NCBI GenBank assembly: GCA_023402075.1
Contig: JAEXCS010000027.1
Span: 46,151 to 110,150, forward strand
Direction of reading: 5' to 3'
Source of the DNA: Bacillota bacterium
Lineage (GTDB): Bacteria; Bacillota; Clostridia; Oscillospirales; Oscillospiraceae
DNA: 64,000 nt
Part shown: positions 28,162-36,738 of the stretch, in pieces
How positions within the stretch are numbered: position 1 is the first letter of the stretch
Layout: each line of letters starts with the position of its first letter
The notes under the pieces: model-generated
Told to the model about the DNA's origin: nothing
Seen by the model: only the letters and a program-made list of their open reading frames with translations
Databases searched by the model: none
Position numbers and translations under genes: made by a program

Positions 28162-28665
28162 ATGGAACAGAGAAAACAGGTGCGCATTGTCCCCATGAAT
28201 TCCGAGCATCTGGATGAGATCGCAGCGCTGGAAAAGGTGTGCTTTTCTGCCCCCTGGTCCCGGAACATGCTGGCAGAGGAGCTGGACAACGCCTGCTCCG
28301 CCTTCCTCACCGCGCTGGACGAATCCGACCGGGTGGTGGGCTATGCGGGGCTTCAGGTGATTTTGGACGAGGGGTATATCACCAACGTGGCCGTCCGGCC
28401 GGAGGATCGGCAAAAGGGCGTAGCCGCCCAGCTTTTGCAGGTGTTTATCAATTTTGCAAAGGGAAACCGCCTGTCGTTTTTAACGCTGGAGGTCCGTCCC
28501 AGCAACACCGCGGCCATTGTACTCTATGGGCGGCGGGGTTTCCGCACCGTGGGGCGGCGAAAAAATTACTATGAGCTTCCAAAAGAGGATGCACTCATCA
28601 TGAAATTGGAGTTTGACTATGGAACTGAGAACGGCGACGCTTCCGGAGCTGAAGACGGTCTATGA
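28162..28665 (+). CDS. rimI: Ribosomal-protein alanine N-acetyltransferase RimI
   Basis: A 167-residue GNAT acetyltransferase. Motifs are IAALEKVCFSAPWSRNMLAEEL at the substrate side, the acetyl-CoA region ITNVAVRPEDRQKGVAAQLL and the C-terminal LEVRPSNTAAIVLYGRRGFRTVGRRKNYY, all close to RimI. RimI acetylates the N-terminal alanine of ribosomal protein S18. The gene is part of a run rimI, second GNAT, tsaD; the rimI-tsaD linkage is widely conserved. It overlaps the next gene by 47 bases. AAGGAG precedes the start. Confidence 0.9.
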   Translation: MEQRKQVRIVPMNSEHLDEIAALEKVCFSAPWSRNMLAEELDNACSAFLTALDESDRVVGYAGLQVILDEGYITNVAVRPEDRQKGVAAQLLQVFINFAKGNRLSFLTLEVRPSNTAAIVLYGRRGFRTVGRRKNYYELPKEDALIMKLEFDYGTENGDASGAEDGL

Positions 28666-29212
28666 AACCCTTTTGCGCCCCGCCTTTCCGCCTGCCGAGT
28701 TAAAGCCCCTGCGGGCCATGACGGAAATGCTGGAAGACGGGTGCTATGACCCGCTGGTGCTGGTGGAGGACGGAGCGATTACTGGCGCCTGCTTTTTATG
28801 GATGGGCGTGCCGGGCTGGGCGCTGCTGGATTATCTGTGCGTCTCCCCCACCCGGCGGGGCGGCGGCGCGGGGGGGGAAATCCTGCGGTTGATGCGGGAG
28901 CTTTATGTGGGATGGACAATTCTCGCGGAATCGGAGTCTCCCGCAGAGGCGCCTGACCCGGCCATGGCGGAGCGGCGGCTGGGCTTCTATGCCCGAAACC
29001 ATGGCCTTTTGGCAGACTATGACTCCGAGGCCTTCGGCGTGCGCTACAAAACCCTTTACTGGGCCGACGGGCCAATCAGTGACGAGGATTTGTGCCTTCA
29101 ACACCGCTTTATTTATGAAAGTCGATTTGGCGCTGAAAAATACGCCAAATACATGCGCATTCCCCTGAATCCGGACGCCCCTCCTCTGCCGGTGGTGCCC
29201 TGGAACCAGTAA
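28619..29212 (+). CDS. GNAT-family acetyltransferase-like protein
   Basis: A 197-residue protein with a GNAT-like core: LLDYLCVSPTRRGGGAGGEILRLMRELY resembles the acetyl-CoA pyrophosphate loop, although the Q/R-x-x-G-x-G/A pattern is altered to an uninterrupted RGGGAGGE run. The C-terminal part is unlike RimI and probably sets another substrate. The ATG at 28619 is preferred over a TTG two codons earlier; GGAG precedes it. It overlaps rimI by 47 bases and ends 24 bp before tsaD, so all three are likely co-expressed. Substrate unknown. Confidence 0.7.
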   Translation: MELRTATLPELKTVYETLLRPAFPPAELKPLRAMTEMLEDGCYDPLVLVEDGAITGACFLWMGVPGWALLDYLCVSPTRRGGGAGGEILRLMRELYVGWTILAESESPAEAPDPAMAERRLGFYARNHGLLADYDSEAFGVRYKTLYWADGPISDEDLCLQHRFIYESRFGAEKYAKYMRIPLNPDAPPLPVVPWNQ

Positions 29213-29236
29213 ACCCTGCTGAAAAGAGAGGAACCA

Positions 29237-30244
29237 ATGAACATTCTGGCTTTTGAATCCACCTGCGATGAAACCGCCGTGGCGGTGGTGACGGACGGAC
29301 GGCGTGTGTTGTCCGATGTGATTGCTTCCCAGGCGGAAATGCACGCGCTGTACGGCGGTGTGGTTCCCGAGCTTGCCTCCCGCAAGCATGTGGAGGTCAT
29401 CGCCACCCTGACAGAGCAGGCCCTGCGTGAATCCGGCTGCGGACGGGACGACATCGACGCAGTGGCCGTGGCCTACGCGCCGGGGCTGATCGGCGCCGTG
29501 CTGGTGGGGCTGAGCTTTGCCAAATCCGTGGCCTTCGCCTGGGGCAAACCCTTGATTCCCGTCCACCACATCCGCGCCCACATCGCCGCCAACTATCTGG
29601 CATTTCCGGAGCTGGAGCCGCCCTTTGTGGCCCTCGCTATTTCCGGGGGCAACACGTTGATTGCCGATGTGCGGGACTATACTGACCTGCGCATTCTCGG
29701 CTCTACCCGGGACGATGCCGCCGGCGAGTGCTTTGACAAAGCCGCCCGGGTGCTGGGTCTGCCCTACCCCGGCGGAAAGCCGATGGACGAGCTGGCCCGG
29801 CAGTCTCGGGGGGGCGTATATTCCCTCCCCCGCGCCCATGTGGACGGCGCAGATCTGGATATGAGCTTTTCCGGTCTGAAAACCGCGGTGGTGAATCTGG
29901 CTCATCGGGCGGAGCAGACCGGCCAGCCCTTGGACCGGGCCGCGCTGGCCCGTGACTTTACCAAGGCGGTCAGCGGCGAGCTGGTCCCCCGTGCGATGCG
30001 CGCGCTGGCCTTGACGGGACATAAAGTCCTGTGTGCCGCAGGAGGGGTGGCCGCCAACTCAGTCATTCGCGCAGATTTGGAAGATGCCTGTGAAAAAGCG
30101 GGCTGCACGCTTTATCTGCCGCCCCTGCGCCTTTGCGGGGACAACGGCGCCATGATCGGCGCACAGGGGTATTACGAGTTTCTGGCAGGCCGCACGGCGG
30201 ACATGGATTTAAATGCCTATGCCACGCGCGCACTGGACGCCTGA
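29237..30244 (+). CDS. tsaD: tRNA threonylcarbamoyladenosine transferase TsaD
   Basis: A 335-residue ASKHA-fold enzyme that, with TsaB, TsaC and TsaE, forms t6A at position 37 of ANN-decoding tRNAs. Signature segments are ILAFESTCDETAVAVV, HALYGGVVPELASRKHVE, the metal-binding HHIRAH, LAISGGNT, GSTRDDAAGECFDKAARVLGLPYPGG, CAAGGVAANSVIR and LCGDNGAMIGAQG. The usual SGGHT is SGGNT here, a change seen in some clostridial homologues. tsaB is not in the neighbourhood. A terminator follows. Confidence 0.95.
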   Translation: MNILAFESTCDETAVAVVTDGRRVLSDVIASQAEMHALYGGVVPELASRKHVEVIATLTEQALRESGCGRDDIDAVAVAYAPGLIGAVLVGLSFAKSVAFAWGKPLIPVHHIRAHIAANYLAFPELEPPFVALAISGGNTLIADVRDYTDLRILGSTRDDAAGECFDKAARVLGLPYPGGKPMDELARQSRGGVYSLPRAHVDGADLDMSFSGLKTAVVNLAHRAEQTGQPLDRAALARDFTKAVSGELVPRAMRALALTGHKVLCAAGGVAANSVIRADLEDACEKAGCTLYLPPLRLCGDNGAMIGAQGYYEFLAGRTADMDLNAYATRALDA

Positions 30245-30289
30245 TTTCCCTCGCTTCCCTCTGATGAAACCTGTCGTTTTCCTTTTCCC

Positions 30290-30319
30290 GCCGCCGGACA
30301 AATGTCCGGCGGCCTTTTT
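30290..30319 (+). terminator. Intrinsic terminator after tsaD
   Basis: GCCGCCGGACA pairs with TGTCCGGCGGC around a 2-base loop, followed by CTTTTT. Confidence 0.88.
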
Positions 30320-30601
30320 CTTTTCGAGGTATGCAACCCTCTCATGAATAACCGCGTATGCTTTGCTGTGTCTGTAAAGCGAGTCAACTTTCTCTTTTGC
30401 ATATCTCGTTTTTTTTCTATCAATTTCAGCTGGCACTTCCGATATTTTTAGAGTCAATGTAGAAAATTTCGAGCTAATATGCGTTATGTAAATCATTTTA
30501 GAATTTTAAAAATTATCAAATTGCTTGTTGCGGTTTTTCCATTTTTATACTATTTTAAATTTTTTGTTGAATTTACACGGTTTTTACACTGTTGAAAACC
30601 C

Positions 30602-30619
30602 TGTGGAAAATGTGGATAA
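30602..30619 (+). promoter_or_regulatory. Two adjacent DnaA boxes
   Basis: TGTGGAAAA (30602-30610) and TGTGGATAA (30611-30619) stand head to tail; the second is a perfect match to the complement of TTATCCACA. The flanks (30480-30700) are very AT-rich. Confidence 0.5.
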
Positions 30620-30629
30620 CTTTTTGTAG

Positions 30630-30893
30630 TTACGCTTTATAATATGTATTATGTAAATTCAAACTTTTTTTAAATATACAATTTTTTCTTTTCTCTCTCC
30701 ATTTTTTATGCTCTGTCAATAGCGAATCAAGGCGATTTTCATACAAGACAAACAGTTTCCACTCCTCATCCCTTACCCGGTAGTCAAATCGACTATAACG
30801 TTTCGCACCATTTCCTGCAAAAAATACAGAAGGTAATATACGCTTTTCTCCGCAATATCCATTCTCAAGAGTAACCCCTCCAATTTCTTTCAA
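30630..30893 (-). CDS. Hypothetical short reading frame, possibly a remnant
   Basis: An 87-codon frame starting with TTG, rich in charged and aromatic residues (FDYRVRDEEWKLFVLYENRLDSLLTEHKKWREKRK). I do not recognise it. No convincing ribosome site is present, and the DNA is AT-rich like the rest of this gap. It may be the end of a decayed gene or chance. Confidence 0.25.
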   Translation of the reverse strand: MKEIGGVTLENGYCGEKRILPSVFFAGNGAKRYSRFDYRVRDEEWKLFVLYENRLDSLLTEHKKWREKRKNCIFKKSLNLHNTYYKA

Positions 30894-30912
30894 AACCTTT
30901 GGGAGAATTATA

Positions 30913-30941
30913 TTGACGCTCCCGCAAAAATGTGTTATTCT
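30913..30941 (+). promoter_or_regulatory. Sigma-A promoter for tRNA-Thr
   Basis: TTGACG at 30913-30918 and TATTCT at 30936-30941, spacer 17 bp, 57 bp before the tRNA. Confidence 0.6.
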
Positions 30942-30997
30942 ACACTAGGTTCTGCATTTCGCCATCCGGCAGGCAGGCATCGCAAGAAATTGAATAG

Positions 30998-31072
30998 GCT
31001 TGTGTGGCTCAATGGCAGAGCAGCTCATTCGTAATGAGCAGGTTGTCGGTTCGATTCCGACCACAAGCTCCA
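30998..31072 (+). tRNA. tRNA-Thr (CGT)
   Basis: Cloverleaf: acceptor GCTTGTG/CACAAGC, D stem GCTC/GAGC, anticodon stem GCTCA/TGAGC with loop TTCGTAA (anticodon CGT at 31030-31032), T stem GTCGG/CCGAC with TTCGATT loop, discriminator T, CCA encoded. It has its own promoter and a perfect terminator. Confidence 0.93.
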
Positions 31073-31120
31073 AGCAAAAGTCCCTGTAAACTGCATGTTT
31101 ACAGGGACTTTTGCTTGTCT
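31072..31120. terminator. Terminator after tRNA-Thr
   Basis: A perfect 20-bp stem (31072-31091 with 31097-31116) around a 5-base loop, with internal AAAAG/CTTTT tracts. Confidence 0.8.
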
Positions 31121-31223
31121 TTTAAACTAGCCGATTTAAAAGTGAAGCCGCCGTTTTCATGCTGCTGGGAACGCCCGCCGTCTGATTGCAATGATTGGTT
31201 GCCGCATTGCGGATCAAAGCAAC

Positions 31224-33704
31224 CTATTCAATCGTTTCTATTGACTCCACAATATTTATTTTGGCAATCCTTTTTAACGGGATATAAGTGGCCGTCAGGC
31301 AGGCACCAATTGAAATACTTGCCGCTTCCGCAATGGAACGAACCGGAATGGCAACAAGCTGCACGGTATCTGTTTGGGCAGCACCTACAAAAATCGTACA
31401 AATATATCCGGCAGCAGCGCCGATTGCAGAAGCTATGATTCCGTAGTATGCTCCCTCCCAAAGGAACGTTTTATAAAGGCTTTTCGCACTCATTCCGATT
31501 GCCCGCTGGACCCCAATTTCGGTTACACGCGTATGGATATTTGTGTACACCGTATTGATAATATTTAAAATTCCAATTAACCCGACCAATAGAATTAAGC
31601 CCCACGCCAGCAGTCTGATTTGTTCATAGCTTTCCTTTAACTGCTGGTCTGTGCTTGCATAAGAGAGCCATGTTCCGCCGTTTTTACCGCAAAGTGTTTT
31701 GATTGCCTGCTCAACAAAAGAACGGTCTGCGTCCTCTGTCAGCGTGGGATAAAGCTCGGTATACTCCTGTTTCTGCGTAATTGCAGTGTAGGCAGAATCA
31801 GCCAGCACCACCTGAACGCCATTGATAAACCCCTCATTTTCAAGTGTGACCGGGGAATCCAGCACTCCAATCACTTTTAAAAGGACTCCGTTTACCGCAA
31901 TTTTGTCGTCTGGCGACAAAACAGTGTTTTTTGCTACCTTGCCATCAACGGAAATGGGAATGGGATTTTGAACAAAGCATGCCGTGCCGTCTCTAAGCGC
32001 TTGCCGCTCTGCTTCCGAAAGGGATGGTCCTAATCTCTCCAATCGCTTTTCATCAATCCCGACTATCTGCATCGTTTCGCCCGGCTGCGGCTTGACGGAG
32101 GTTTCAACGCCATTCAATTCTCCGTTTTTGTCCTGCTGATACAAGCTGTACTTTAAGGTGGACACCGACTGAACTCCCGAAACACTTTCTAATTCTGCCA
32201 GTTCCTCCGGAGAGAAGCCAATGGTTTGACTGGTCATGGAATAATCCCCAAGATGCATTTTCCGGACATCTTCAGAAGCATCCATCAGTCCTGAAAAGCT
32301 CTGTAATGCCACAAACACCGTGATACTCATTACAAGAGAAAAAATCGTAACCGCTGTTCTGCCCCGGTTACGCTTCATATTCATGCGCGCATAAAAAGCC
32401 TCAAAGCTGCGAATCCGTTTGGCTTCTCTATTCCGCCGCCTGATGGTGGTGGTCTGCCCCAGCATAGCAAGAGTAGGCGATACTTTGGAAGCATATCGTG
32501 CCGCGGGCATGGCGGAAGCTAAGGCAAAAACGATGGTAATTCCGGCGCTGAGCAGCAGCGGAAGGAGTTTACTTCCCGCATTCTGAGTAATCATCGCCGC
32601 AAGCTCCGCTTCAGAGCTTGCCAAAAAGATATCAGGATTGAAAAAACCGCTTGCAGCAATTGTCACACCCTGCGCGGATATTAGTCCAAGCAAAACTCCA
32701 ATGGGAATGCCAATGCCGCACAGAATGGCAAGCTGCAAAGAAACAAGAAGGTAAAGCTTTCCTTTTTCTGCGCCGATTGCCCGTAAAACGCCATATTCTT
32801 TGACACGCTTCATCACCGCGATCTTTAAAATATTGTAAACCACCAGCCCGGCAGCAAGCAGAACCAGTGCGCCTGTCAATCCTCCTGCCAAGGCCACGTA
32901 GGTAAATCCCGCCCCGGTTTCAGCGCCCGCATCCGCTTGATACCGGATTCCAACCGCAGAAAGCATCGTATCGTTATATTGAATGCAGTATTCCGGTATG
33001 GCATACTGTGCAGCCAACTCATTGATTGTGCTTTGAAACGACCCTTTCTCAGCGGTGCGGATGTCAACGGAGTATCGCATATACCGGTGGGGCAGCACAA
33101 TTTCCGCCGTACCGGCACCAACAATCCCATGGACGGTGCCGCTTACATATCCCACATAATTTGATTTCAAAATCCCTGTCAACACAAAGGTGTGGGTGTA
33201 CTCGTAGCCGGTTTCGGTATCGTGCAGGAGAGAAATGTGAAGAGTAAGAGAAATGGGATCGCCGATTTCGCCTTGAAAATCCAGCATGTCCAGCACGTTT
33301 TGCGGCAGGGCAATTTCCTCTGCTTTTTCAGGGAGTTTCCCACGCGCAAGCTGTGCGTCCGCCGGATACGCAGAAAGGGCATTTCCCTTATATTCTCTAA
33401 GCAAAACAGACAGCTTGTTGTTTTTCACATCCGCCCGCCCGATAGAAACAACACTTTCTGCATAAGCAAGCCGGGGATCTTGCGATAATTTGCGTGCCTG
33501 TTCCTCCGTCAGCTGATGCAGTGTGGCGTATCGATTGCCATTCAGATTGATTGCCTGGCTTTGCTGCATAGCACTTAAGGTTCCAATGGACTGCCCGATG
33601 ACGGTGGTCATCACGGTGGAAAGAATGACCGCAATTAAAATCAAAGCAGAGGTGATCTTTTGCGCCCACAGCTCTTTCCTTGCAAGGGTACAGTAGGAGT
33701 TCAT
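31224..33704 (-). CDS. FtsX/MacB-type ABC exporter permease
   Basis: An 826-residue membrane protein with an N-terminal helix (about residues 13-33), a large extracytoplasmic domain, and two FtsX-like modules: helices near residues 275-390, and a second half with another N-terminal helix (about residue 445), another extracytoplasmic domain and three C-terminal helices (LLAWGLILLVGLIGILNIINTV, YYGIIASAIGAAAGYICTIFVGAAQ, AASISIGACLTATYIPLKRIAKI). Such permeases pair with MacB-like ATPases in export or resistance to antimicrobial peptides. The start at 33704 overlaps the ATPase stop (ATGA) and follows GGAGGTGA. A two-component system lies upstream on the same strand. Confidence 0.88.
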   Translation of the reverse strand: MNSYCTLARKELWAQKITSALILIAVILSTVMTTVIGQSIGTLSAMQQSQAINLNGNRYATLHQLTEEQARKLSQDPRLAYAESVVSIGRADVKNNKLSVLLREYKGNALSAYPADAQLARGKLPEKAEEIALPQNVLDMLDFQGEIGDPISLTLHISLLHDTETGYEYTHTFVLTGILKSNYVGYVSGTVHGIVGAGTAEIVLPHRYMRYSVDIRTAEKGSFQSTINELAAQYAIPEYCIQYNDTMLSAVGIRYQADAGAETGAGFTYVALAGGLTGALVLLAAGLVVYNILKIAVMKRVKEYGVLRAIGAEKGKLYLLVSLQLAILCGIGIPIGVLLGLISAQGVTIAASGFFNPDIFLASSEAELAAMITQNAGSKLLPLLLSAGITIVFALASAMPAARYASKVSPTLAMLGQTTTIRRRNREAKRIRSFEAFYARMNMKRNRGRTAVTIFSLVMSITVFVALQSFSGLMDASEDVRKMHLGDYSMTSQTIGFSPEELAELESVSGVQSVSTLKYSLYQQDKNGELNGVETSVKPQPGETMQIVGIDEKRLERLGPSLSEAERQALRDGTACFVQNPIPISVDGKVAKNTVLSPDDKIAVNGVLLKVIGVLDSPVTLENEGFINGVQVVLADSAYTAITQKQEYTELYPTLTEDADRSFVEQAIKTLCGKNGGTWLSYASTDQQLKESYEQIRLLAWGLILLVGLIGILNIINTVYTNIHTRVTEIGVQRAIGMSAKSLYKTFLWEGAYYGIIASAIGAAAGYICTIFVGAAQTDTVQLVAIPVRSIAEAASISIGACLTATYIPLKRIAKINIVESIETIE

Positions 33705-34375
33705 TTTTCCGTCACCTCCGAAAGAACGCCATCCACAATGCAAAACCGTCTGTCTGCCATTGCAGCGATACGCTGATCGTGGGTAATCATAACAACTGCT
33801 TTTTTCATGTTGCAGTGTATACTTTTCAGCACTTCCATTACTTCGCCGCCGCTTTTGCTGTCAAGATTCCCGGTCGGTTCATCGGCGAAAACAATGTCCG
33901 GCTCCGCGATCAGGGCGCGGGCAATGGCCACACGCTGCTGCTGCCCACCCGACAGCTCATGGGGCAGGTGAGTTAGCCGGTCGCTGATGCTAAGTAGCTC
34001 TGTAAGCTGTGCCAGATAGGCTTCATTGGGCCGCTTTCGGTCAAGCAGCAGGGGCATCATGATATTTTCTTTTGCCGTCAAAACCGGAAGCAGATGAAAC
34101 TGCTGAAAAATAAAGCCAAGCCTTTGTCTGCGAAAAGCCGACAGCTCCCTGTCTCCAAAACTGTAAATCTCTTTTCCATCATAAAAAAGGCTGCCGGATG
34201 AAGGCTGATCCAACCCCGAAAGAATATGCAGCAACGTGCTTTTGCCGCTGCCCGACGGCCCCATAATTGAGATAAAATCACTGTGCGCAATTTCTAAGCT
34301 TACCTTATTTAGAGCAACAATCTTGTTTTCACTGTTACCATAAATTTTTGAAATTTCTTTGGCCTCAATCATCAT
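33701..34375 (-). CDS. ABC transporter ATP-binding protein (MacB/LolD/BceA type)
   Basis: A 224-residue ATPase for the adjacent permease. Walker A is GPSGSGKST (about residues 39-47), the Q-loop is FIFQQFHLLPVLTAKEN, the signature is LSGGQQQRVAIARAL, Walker B is IVFADEPTGNLD and the H-loop is MITHDQR; the EPTGNLDS form is typical of this subfamily. Its ribosome site AAGGAG lies inside the 3' arm of a hairpin followed by a U-run directly before the start, so translation or transcription may be gated there. Co-translated with the permease. Confidence 0.92.
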   Translation of the reverse strand: MMIEAKEISKIYGNSENKIVALNKVSLEIAHSDFISIMGPSGSGKSTLLHILSGLDQPSSGSLFYDGKEIYSFGDRELSAFRRQRLGFIFQQFHLLPVLTAKENIMMPLLLDRKRPNEAYLAQLTELLSISDRLTHLPHELSGGQQQRVAIARALIAEPDIVFADEPTGNLDSKSGGEVMEVLKSIHCNMKKAVVMITHDQRIAAMADRRFCIVDGVLSEVTEK

Positions 34376-34412
34376 AAAAAAACACTCTCCTTATTTCGTT
34401 ATAAGGAGAGTG
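34376..34412 (-). terminator. Hairpin terminator overlapping the ribosome site of the ABC ATPase gene
   Basis: CACTCTCCTTAT (34383-34394) pairs perfectly with 34401-34412; on the minus strand the stem is followed by a run of seven T and then the ATPase start. It could terminate the kinase transcript, and the stem holds the AAGGAG of the next gene. Confidence 0.75.
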
Positions 34413-34436
34413 TAGTTTATAAATCTCAACATTTTC

Positions 34437-35600
34437 TCAAAACTGAGCGCAGGAAAAAAGGGCGGTCGCCTTTGCTCCACCTGGGATATTTTCTATTTTA
34501 AGCTTTCCGCCATGCTTCTCACAAAGCAGAGCGCATATATAAAGGCCCATCCCAAAATGCTCTTGCTCGTCCCGGTTGTCCTCTCTTAAAAAAGGGTGGA
34601 TTCCTTTTTTAAGAAACGCGGGTGAAAAGCCGTTTCCGTCATCGGCTACGCACAAAATGATTCTTTGATTCTCACAGGAGCAATTTATATAAACCTCTGT
34701 TTTTGCATACCGCAAAGCGTTGCCTACAAGATTTTCCGTCACGTTTTGAAGGATTGCCCGATCGACAGATACTTCGGTGTCATCTCCGCTGGAGGTAAAT
34801 TTTATGTTTGCCCTTTCGTAATTGCTGAGATAAGATATGCTCTGTTCCAATTCTTTTATAAGCATCCGCCAGCGAGTCACCTCTGGGGAATAGCTCCAAT
34901 CTTCTAATTTCTGAGCGGCAGACATTGCTTCCACATAGGTTTCTATGCGGGCTGTGTATTGAGTAATTAGAGAGAGCGACTCTTTTATAGCGGAAGCATC
35001 CGCTTTCTCCGCCGCCAAATTTTTCTGCAATAAGTTTGCACAGCCTTTTAAAACCGTCACAGGATTTCTTAAATCATGGGAAAAGGCGGCATTCAGCCGC
35101 TTTCTTTCTTCCATCTGTCTCCAAAGTGCTTGGTGGTTGGATTTAAGCTCTGTGCGCATTGTTTCAAACGTGGTGCAAAGTTCCCCAAGCTCGTCATTTG
35201 ACAGTTTTTCCACTGTAAAGTCCAAGTTTTGAGTTCGTATCCGCTGGGCGCTGCTTTGCAATACGGCAAGCGGCCTTTCCAGCTTGACACGATAAAACGT
35301 AATGTCCGCCAGAACAAGAGAACCGATTACAAAAAAAAGCGGCAGCGCAAATTGCAGGATATCTGATAATAGATATTCTACATTTTTATCCCCCTCTTCC
35401 TCTTCGTCGTTTTGATAGGAAGCGGTAAGTTCTCCCGTCTCATCCACGGTAATTTCATATTGGGGATAAGATTCCGTTCTGCTTCGAACCGCTATACATG
35501 CTGCAAAGGATACGGCTGATAATAACAACCCGACGCAAAGATAGAGTGCGCTAATTAAAAAAAAGGACTGTTTCAAGCTTTTATTCTTCAACCATTCCAT
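34437..35600 (-). CDS. Membrane sensor histidine kinase
   Basis: A 387-residue kinase. A first membrane helix (about residues 10-33) and a second (about 85-108) flank a short acidic extracytoplasmic loop containing NDEEEEGDKN. A HAMP linker follows, then HisKA with phospho-acceptor His in FSHDLRNPVTVLKG, and the ATPase domain with N-box NLVGNALRYA, G1 DDGNGFS and G2 GMGLYIC. The start at 35600 lies within the 3' end of the regulator gene (13-base overlap). Its small sensor loop is like those of kinases controlling peptide-antibiotic exporters, which fits the ABC genes downstream, but the ligand is unknown. Confidence 0.88.
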   Translation of the reverse strand: MEWLKNKSLKQSFFLISALYLCVGLLLSAVSFAACIAVRSRTESYPQYEITVDETGELTASYQNDEEEEGDKNVEYLLSDILQFALPLFFVIGSLVLADITFYRVKLERPLAVLQSSAQRIRTQNLDFTVEKLSNDELGELCTTFETMRTELKSNHQALWRQMEERKRLNAAFSHDLRNPVTVLKGCANLLQKNLAAEKADASAIKESLSLITQYTARIETYVEAMSAAQKLEDWSYSPEVTRWRMLIKELEQSISYLSNYERANIKFTSSGDDTEVSVDRAILQNVTENLVGNALRYAKTEVYINCSCENQRIILCVADDGNGFSPAFLKKGIHPFLREDNRDEQEHFGMGLYICALLCEKHGGKLKIENIPGGAKATALFSCAQF

Positions 35601-36262
35601 TGATAGCCCACCCCCCATACGGTTTCAATATAGCTGTGAGGCGAAAGCACAGAAAGCTTGGCTCTTATTTTGCGAATATGCTCCATAATCGTATCACTGC
35701 TTCCCTCCCCATCAAGGCCCCATATTAAATCGTATATTCGTTCCCTGTCAAATACCTGCCCCCCATTGATTGATAGAAGCTCCATGATCTCAAATTCCTT
35801 TTTTGAGAGCGAAACAGCCGTGTCTTTTATGATTACCTGCCGCTTGGAGTAGTCTATCACCATATCTCCAAAAAACCGCACAGTAGATTGCTCCCGTCTG
35901 CGGTCTTCCCGTCTCAAATGTGCCGCTACCCTCGCCCCCAATTCATCAAGGTCAAAGGGCTTTACAATGTAATCATCCGCTCCGGCGCGAAATCCATCTA
36001 GTTTGTCTGCTGTTTCAATCCGGGCAGTCAAAAACAAAACCGGGCAGGAAATATGCTCCCGAATCCGCCGGCAGACTGTGATTCCGTCTATATCGGGCAT
36101 ATTGATATCCAGTAAAATAATATCGGGATTGTGTGCGGCTTTTTGCAGCGCTTCAGCTCCGTTATAAGCCGTGTAGACGGAATAGCCCAACAATTCAAAA
36201 TAATTTTTCATGACGGCGACAATGCCCTTCTCATCGTCTGCCAATAGCACCTTTTTTCCCAT
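35588..36262 (-). CDS. OmpR-family response regulator
   Basis: A 224-residue regulator with a receiver domain (acidic DD at residues 9-10, phospho-acceptor D52 in ILLDINMP, Lys in IVKPFDLDEL) and a C-terminal winged helix (SLSKKEFEIMELLSINGGQVFDRERIYDLIWG, and the wing YIETVWGVGYQW). It is the first gene of the regulator-kinase pair. Three TTGAGA direct repeats at exact 11-bp steps lie 32-59 bp upstream of the start and are the natural candidate for its own binding site. Confidence 0.92.
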   Translation of the reverse strand: MGKKVLLADDEKGIVAVMKNYFELLGYSVYTAYNGAEALQKAAHNPDIILLDINMPDIDGITVCRRIREHISCPVLFLTARIETADKLDGFRAGADDYIVKPFDLDELGARVAAHLRREDRRREQSTVRFFGDMVIDYSKRQVIIKDTAVSLSKKEFEIMELLSINGGQVFDRERIYDLIWGLDGEGSSDTIMEHIRKIRAKLSVLSPHSYIETVWGVGYQWNG

Positions 36263-36293
36263 GTCAGCCCCCCTTCGCAGGATTTTTCTATTA

Positions 36294-36321
36294 TCTCAAT
36301 GAAATCTCAAGTTTTTCTCAA
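36294..36321 (-). promoter_or_regulatory. Triple 11-bp-spaced direct repeat (response-regulator site)
   Basis: TTGAGA (minus strand) occurs at 36316-36321, 36305-36310 and 36294-36299. A GATAAT -10-like element overlaps the last repeat (36290-36295). OmpR-family dimers bind direct repeats with 10-11-bp steps. Confidence 0.55.
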
Positions 36322-36547
36322 GTTTACGCTGATTGCCTGTCAATAGACTTGTCCGCATTCTGTTGAATTGCGCATGCAGGCCCAAACAAGCACTCTGTAA
36401 AATCTGCTTTTCCCACAACACTGTCATATTGCGCCCTTATGCAGAGATGACTTTCAGTGTATACGTCAATAAACACAAATTCAAGCCAATTCCGTGCACC
36501 TGCATTAACAGCCACGCTGCTTTCCGGCCCTTCCCCGGCGGCTTGCA

Positions 36548-36576
36548 TTGACAGAATCAGCGTGGCATGATATAGT
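36548..36576 (+). promoter_or_regulatory. Strong sigma-A promoter for the methyltransferase leader
   Basis: TTGACA at 36548-36553 and TATAGT at 36571-36576, spacer 17 bp. It gives a leader of about 205 bases before the methyltransferase. Confidence 0.75.
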
Positions 36577-36636
36577 ACGGTAAAGAAAGTGTGGTGTGTT
36601 GATGTCGGTCATCCTGTAAGGATTTAAGTTAAGCGC

Positions 36637-36738
36637 ATGAAACGGGCAGGTATCTGCTCTTATTTGTGTTGTCAAAAACTGCCTTACAGATTGAACGCGC
36701 ATCATTGCTTTATTATGATGCAGTTTGTAGCGCAGTGA
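36637..36738 (+). CDS. Possible 33-residue leader peptide
   Basis: A short frame in the leader (begins MKRAGICSYLCCQK, ends MMQFVAQ). Its stop codon lies within the stem of the following terminator, so ribosome position on it could decide whether the terminator forms. The ribosome site is weak (AAGGA 14 bases away). The role is inferred only from layout. Confidence 0.4.
   Translation: MKRAGICSYLCCQKLPYRLNAHHCFIMMQFVAQ

Larger units (their letters stand above)
30245..30997. other. AT-rich gene-poor region
   Basis: About 750 bases, sharply more AT-rich than the genes to the left. Contents: the tsaD terminator, two adjacent DnaA boxes, one weak open reading frame on the minus strand and the tRNA-Thr promoter. 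No confident gene is visible. Confidence 0.6.

Noticed and set aside
30209..30496. 95-codon minus-strand frame after tsaD
   Set aside because: It overlaps the tsaD 3' end and its terminator hairpin, with no ribosome site and no recognisable pattern.
30480..30700. Chromosomal origin oriC
   Set aside because: Only two DnaA boxes, no dnaA, dnaN or gyr genes nearby, and genes are co-oriented across it.
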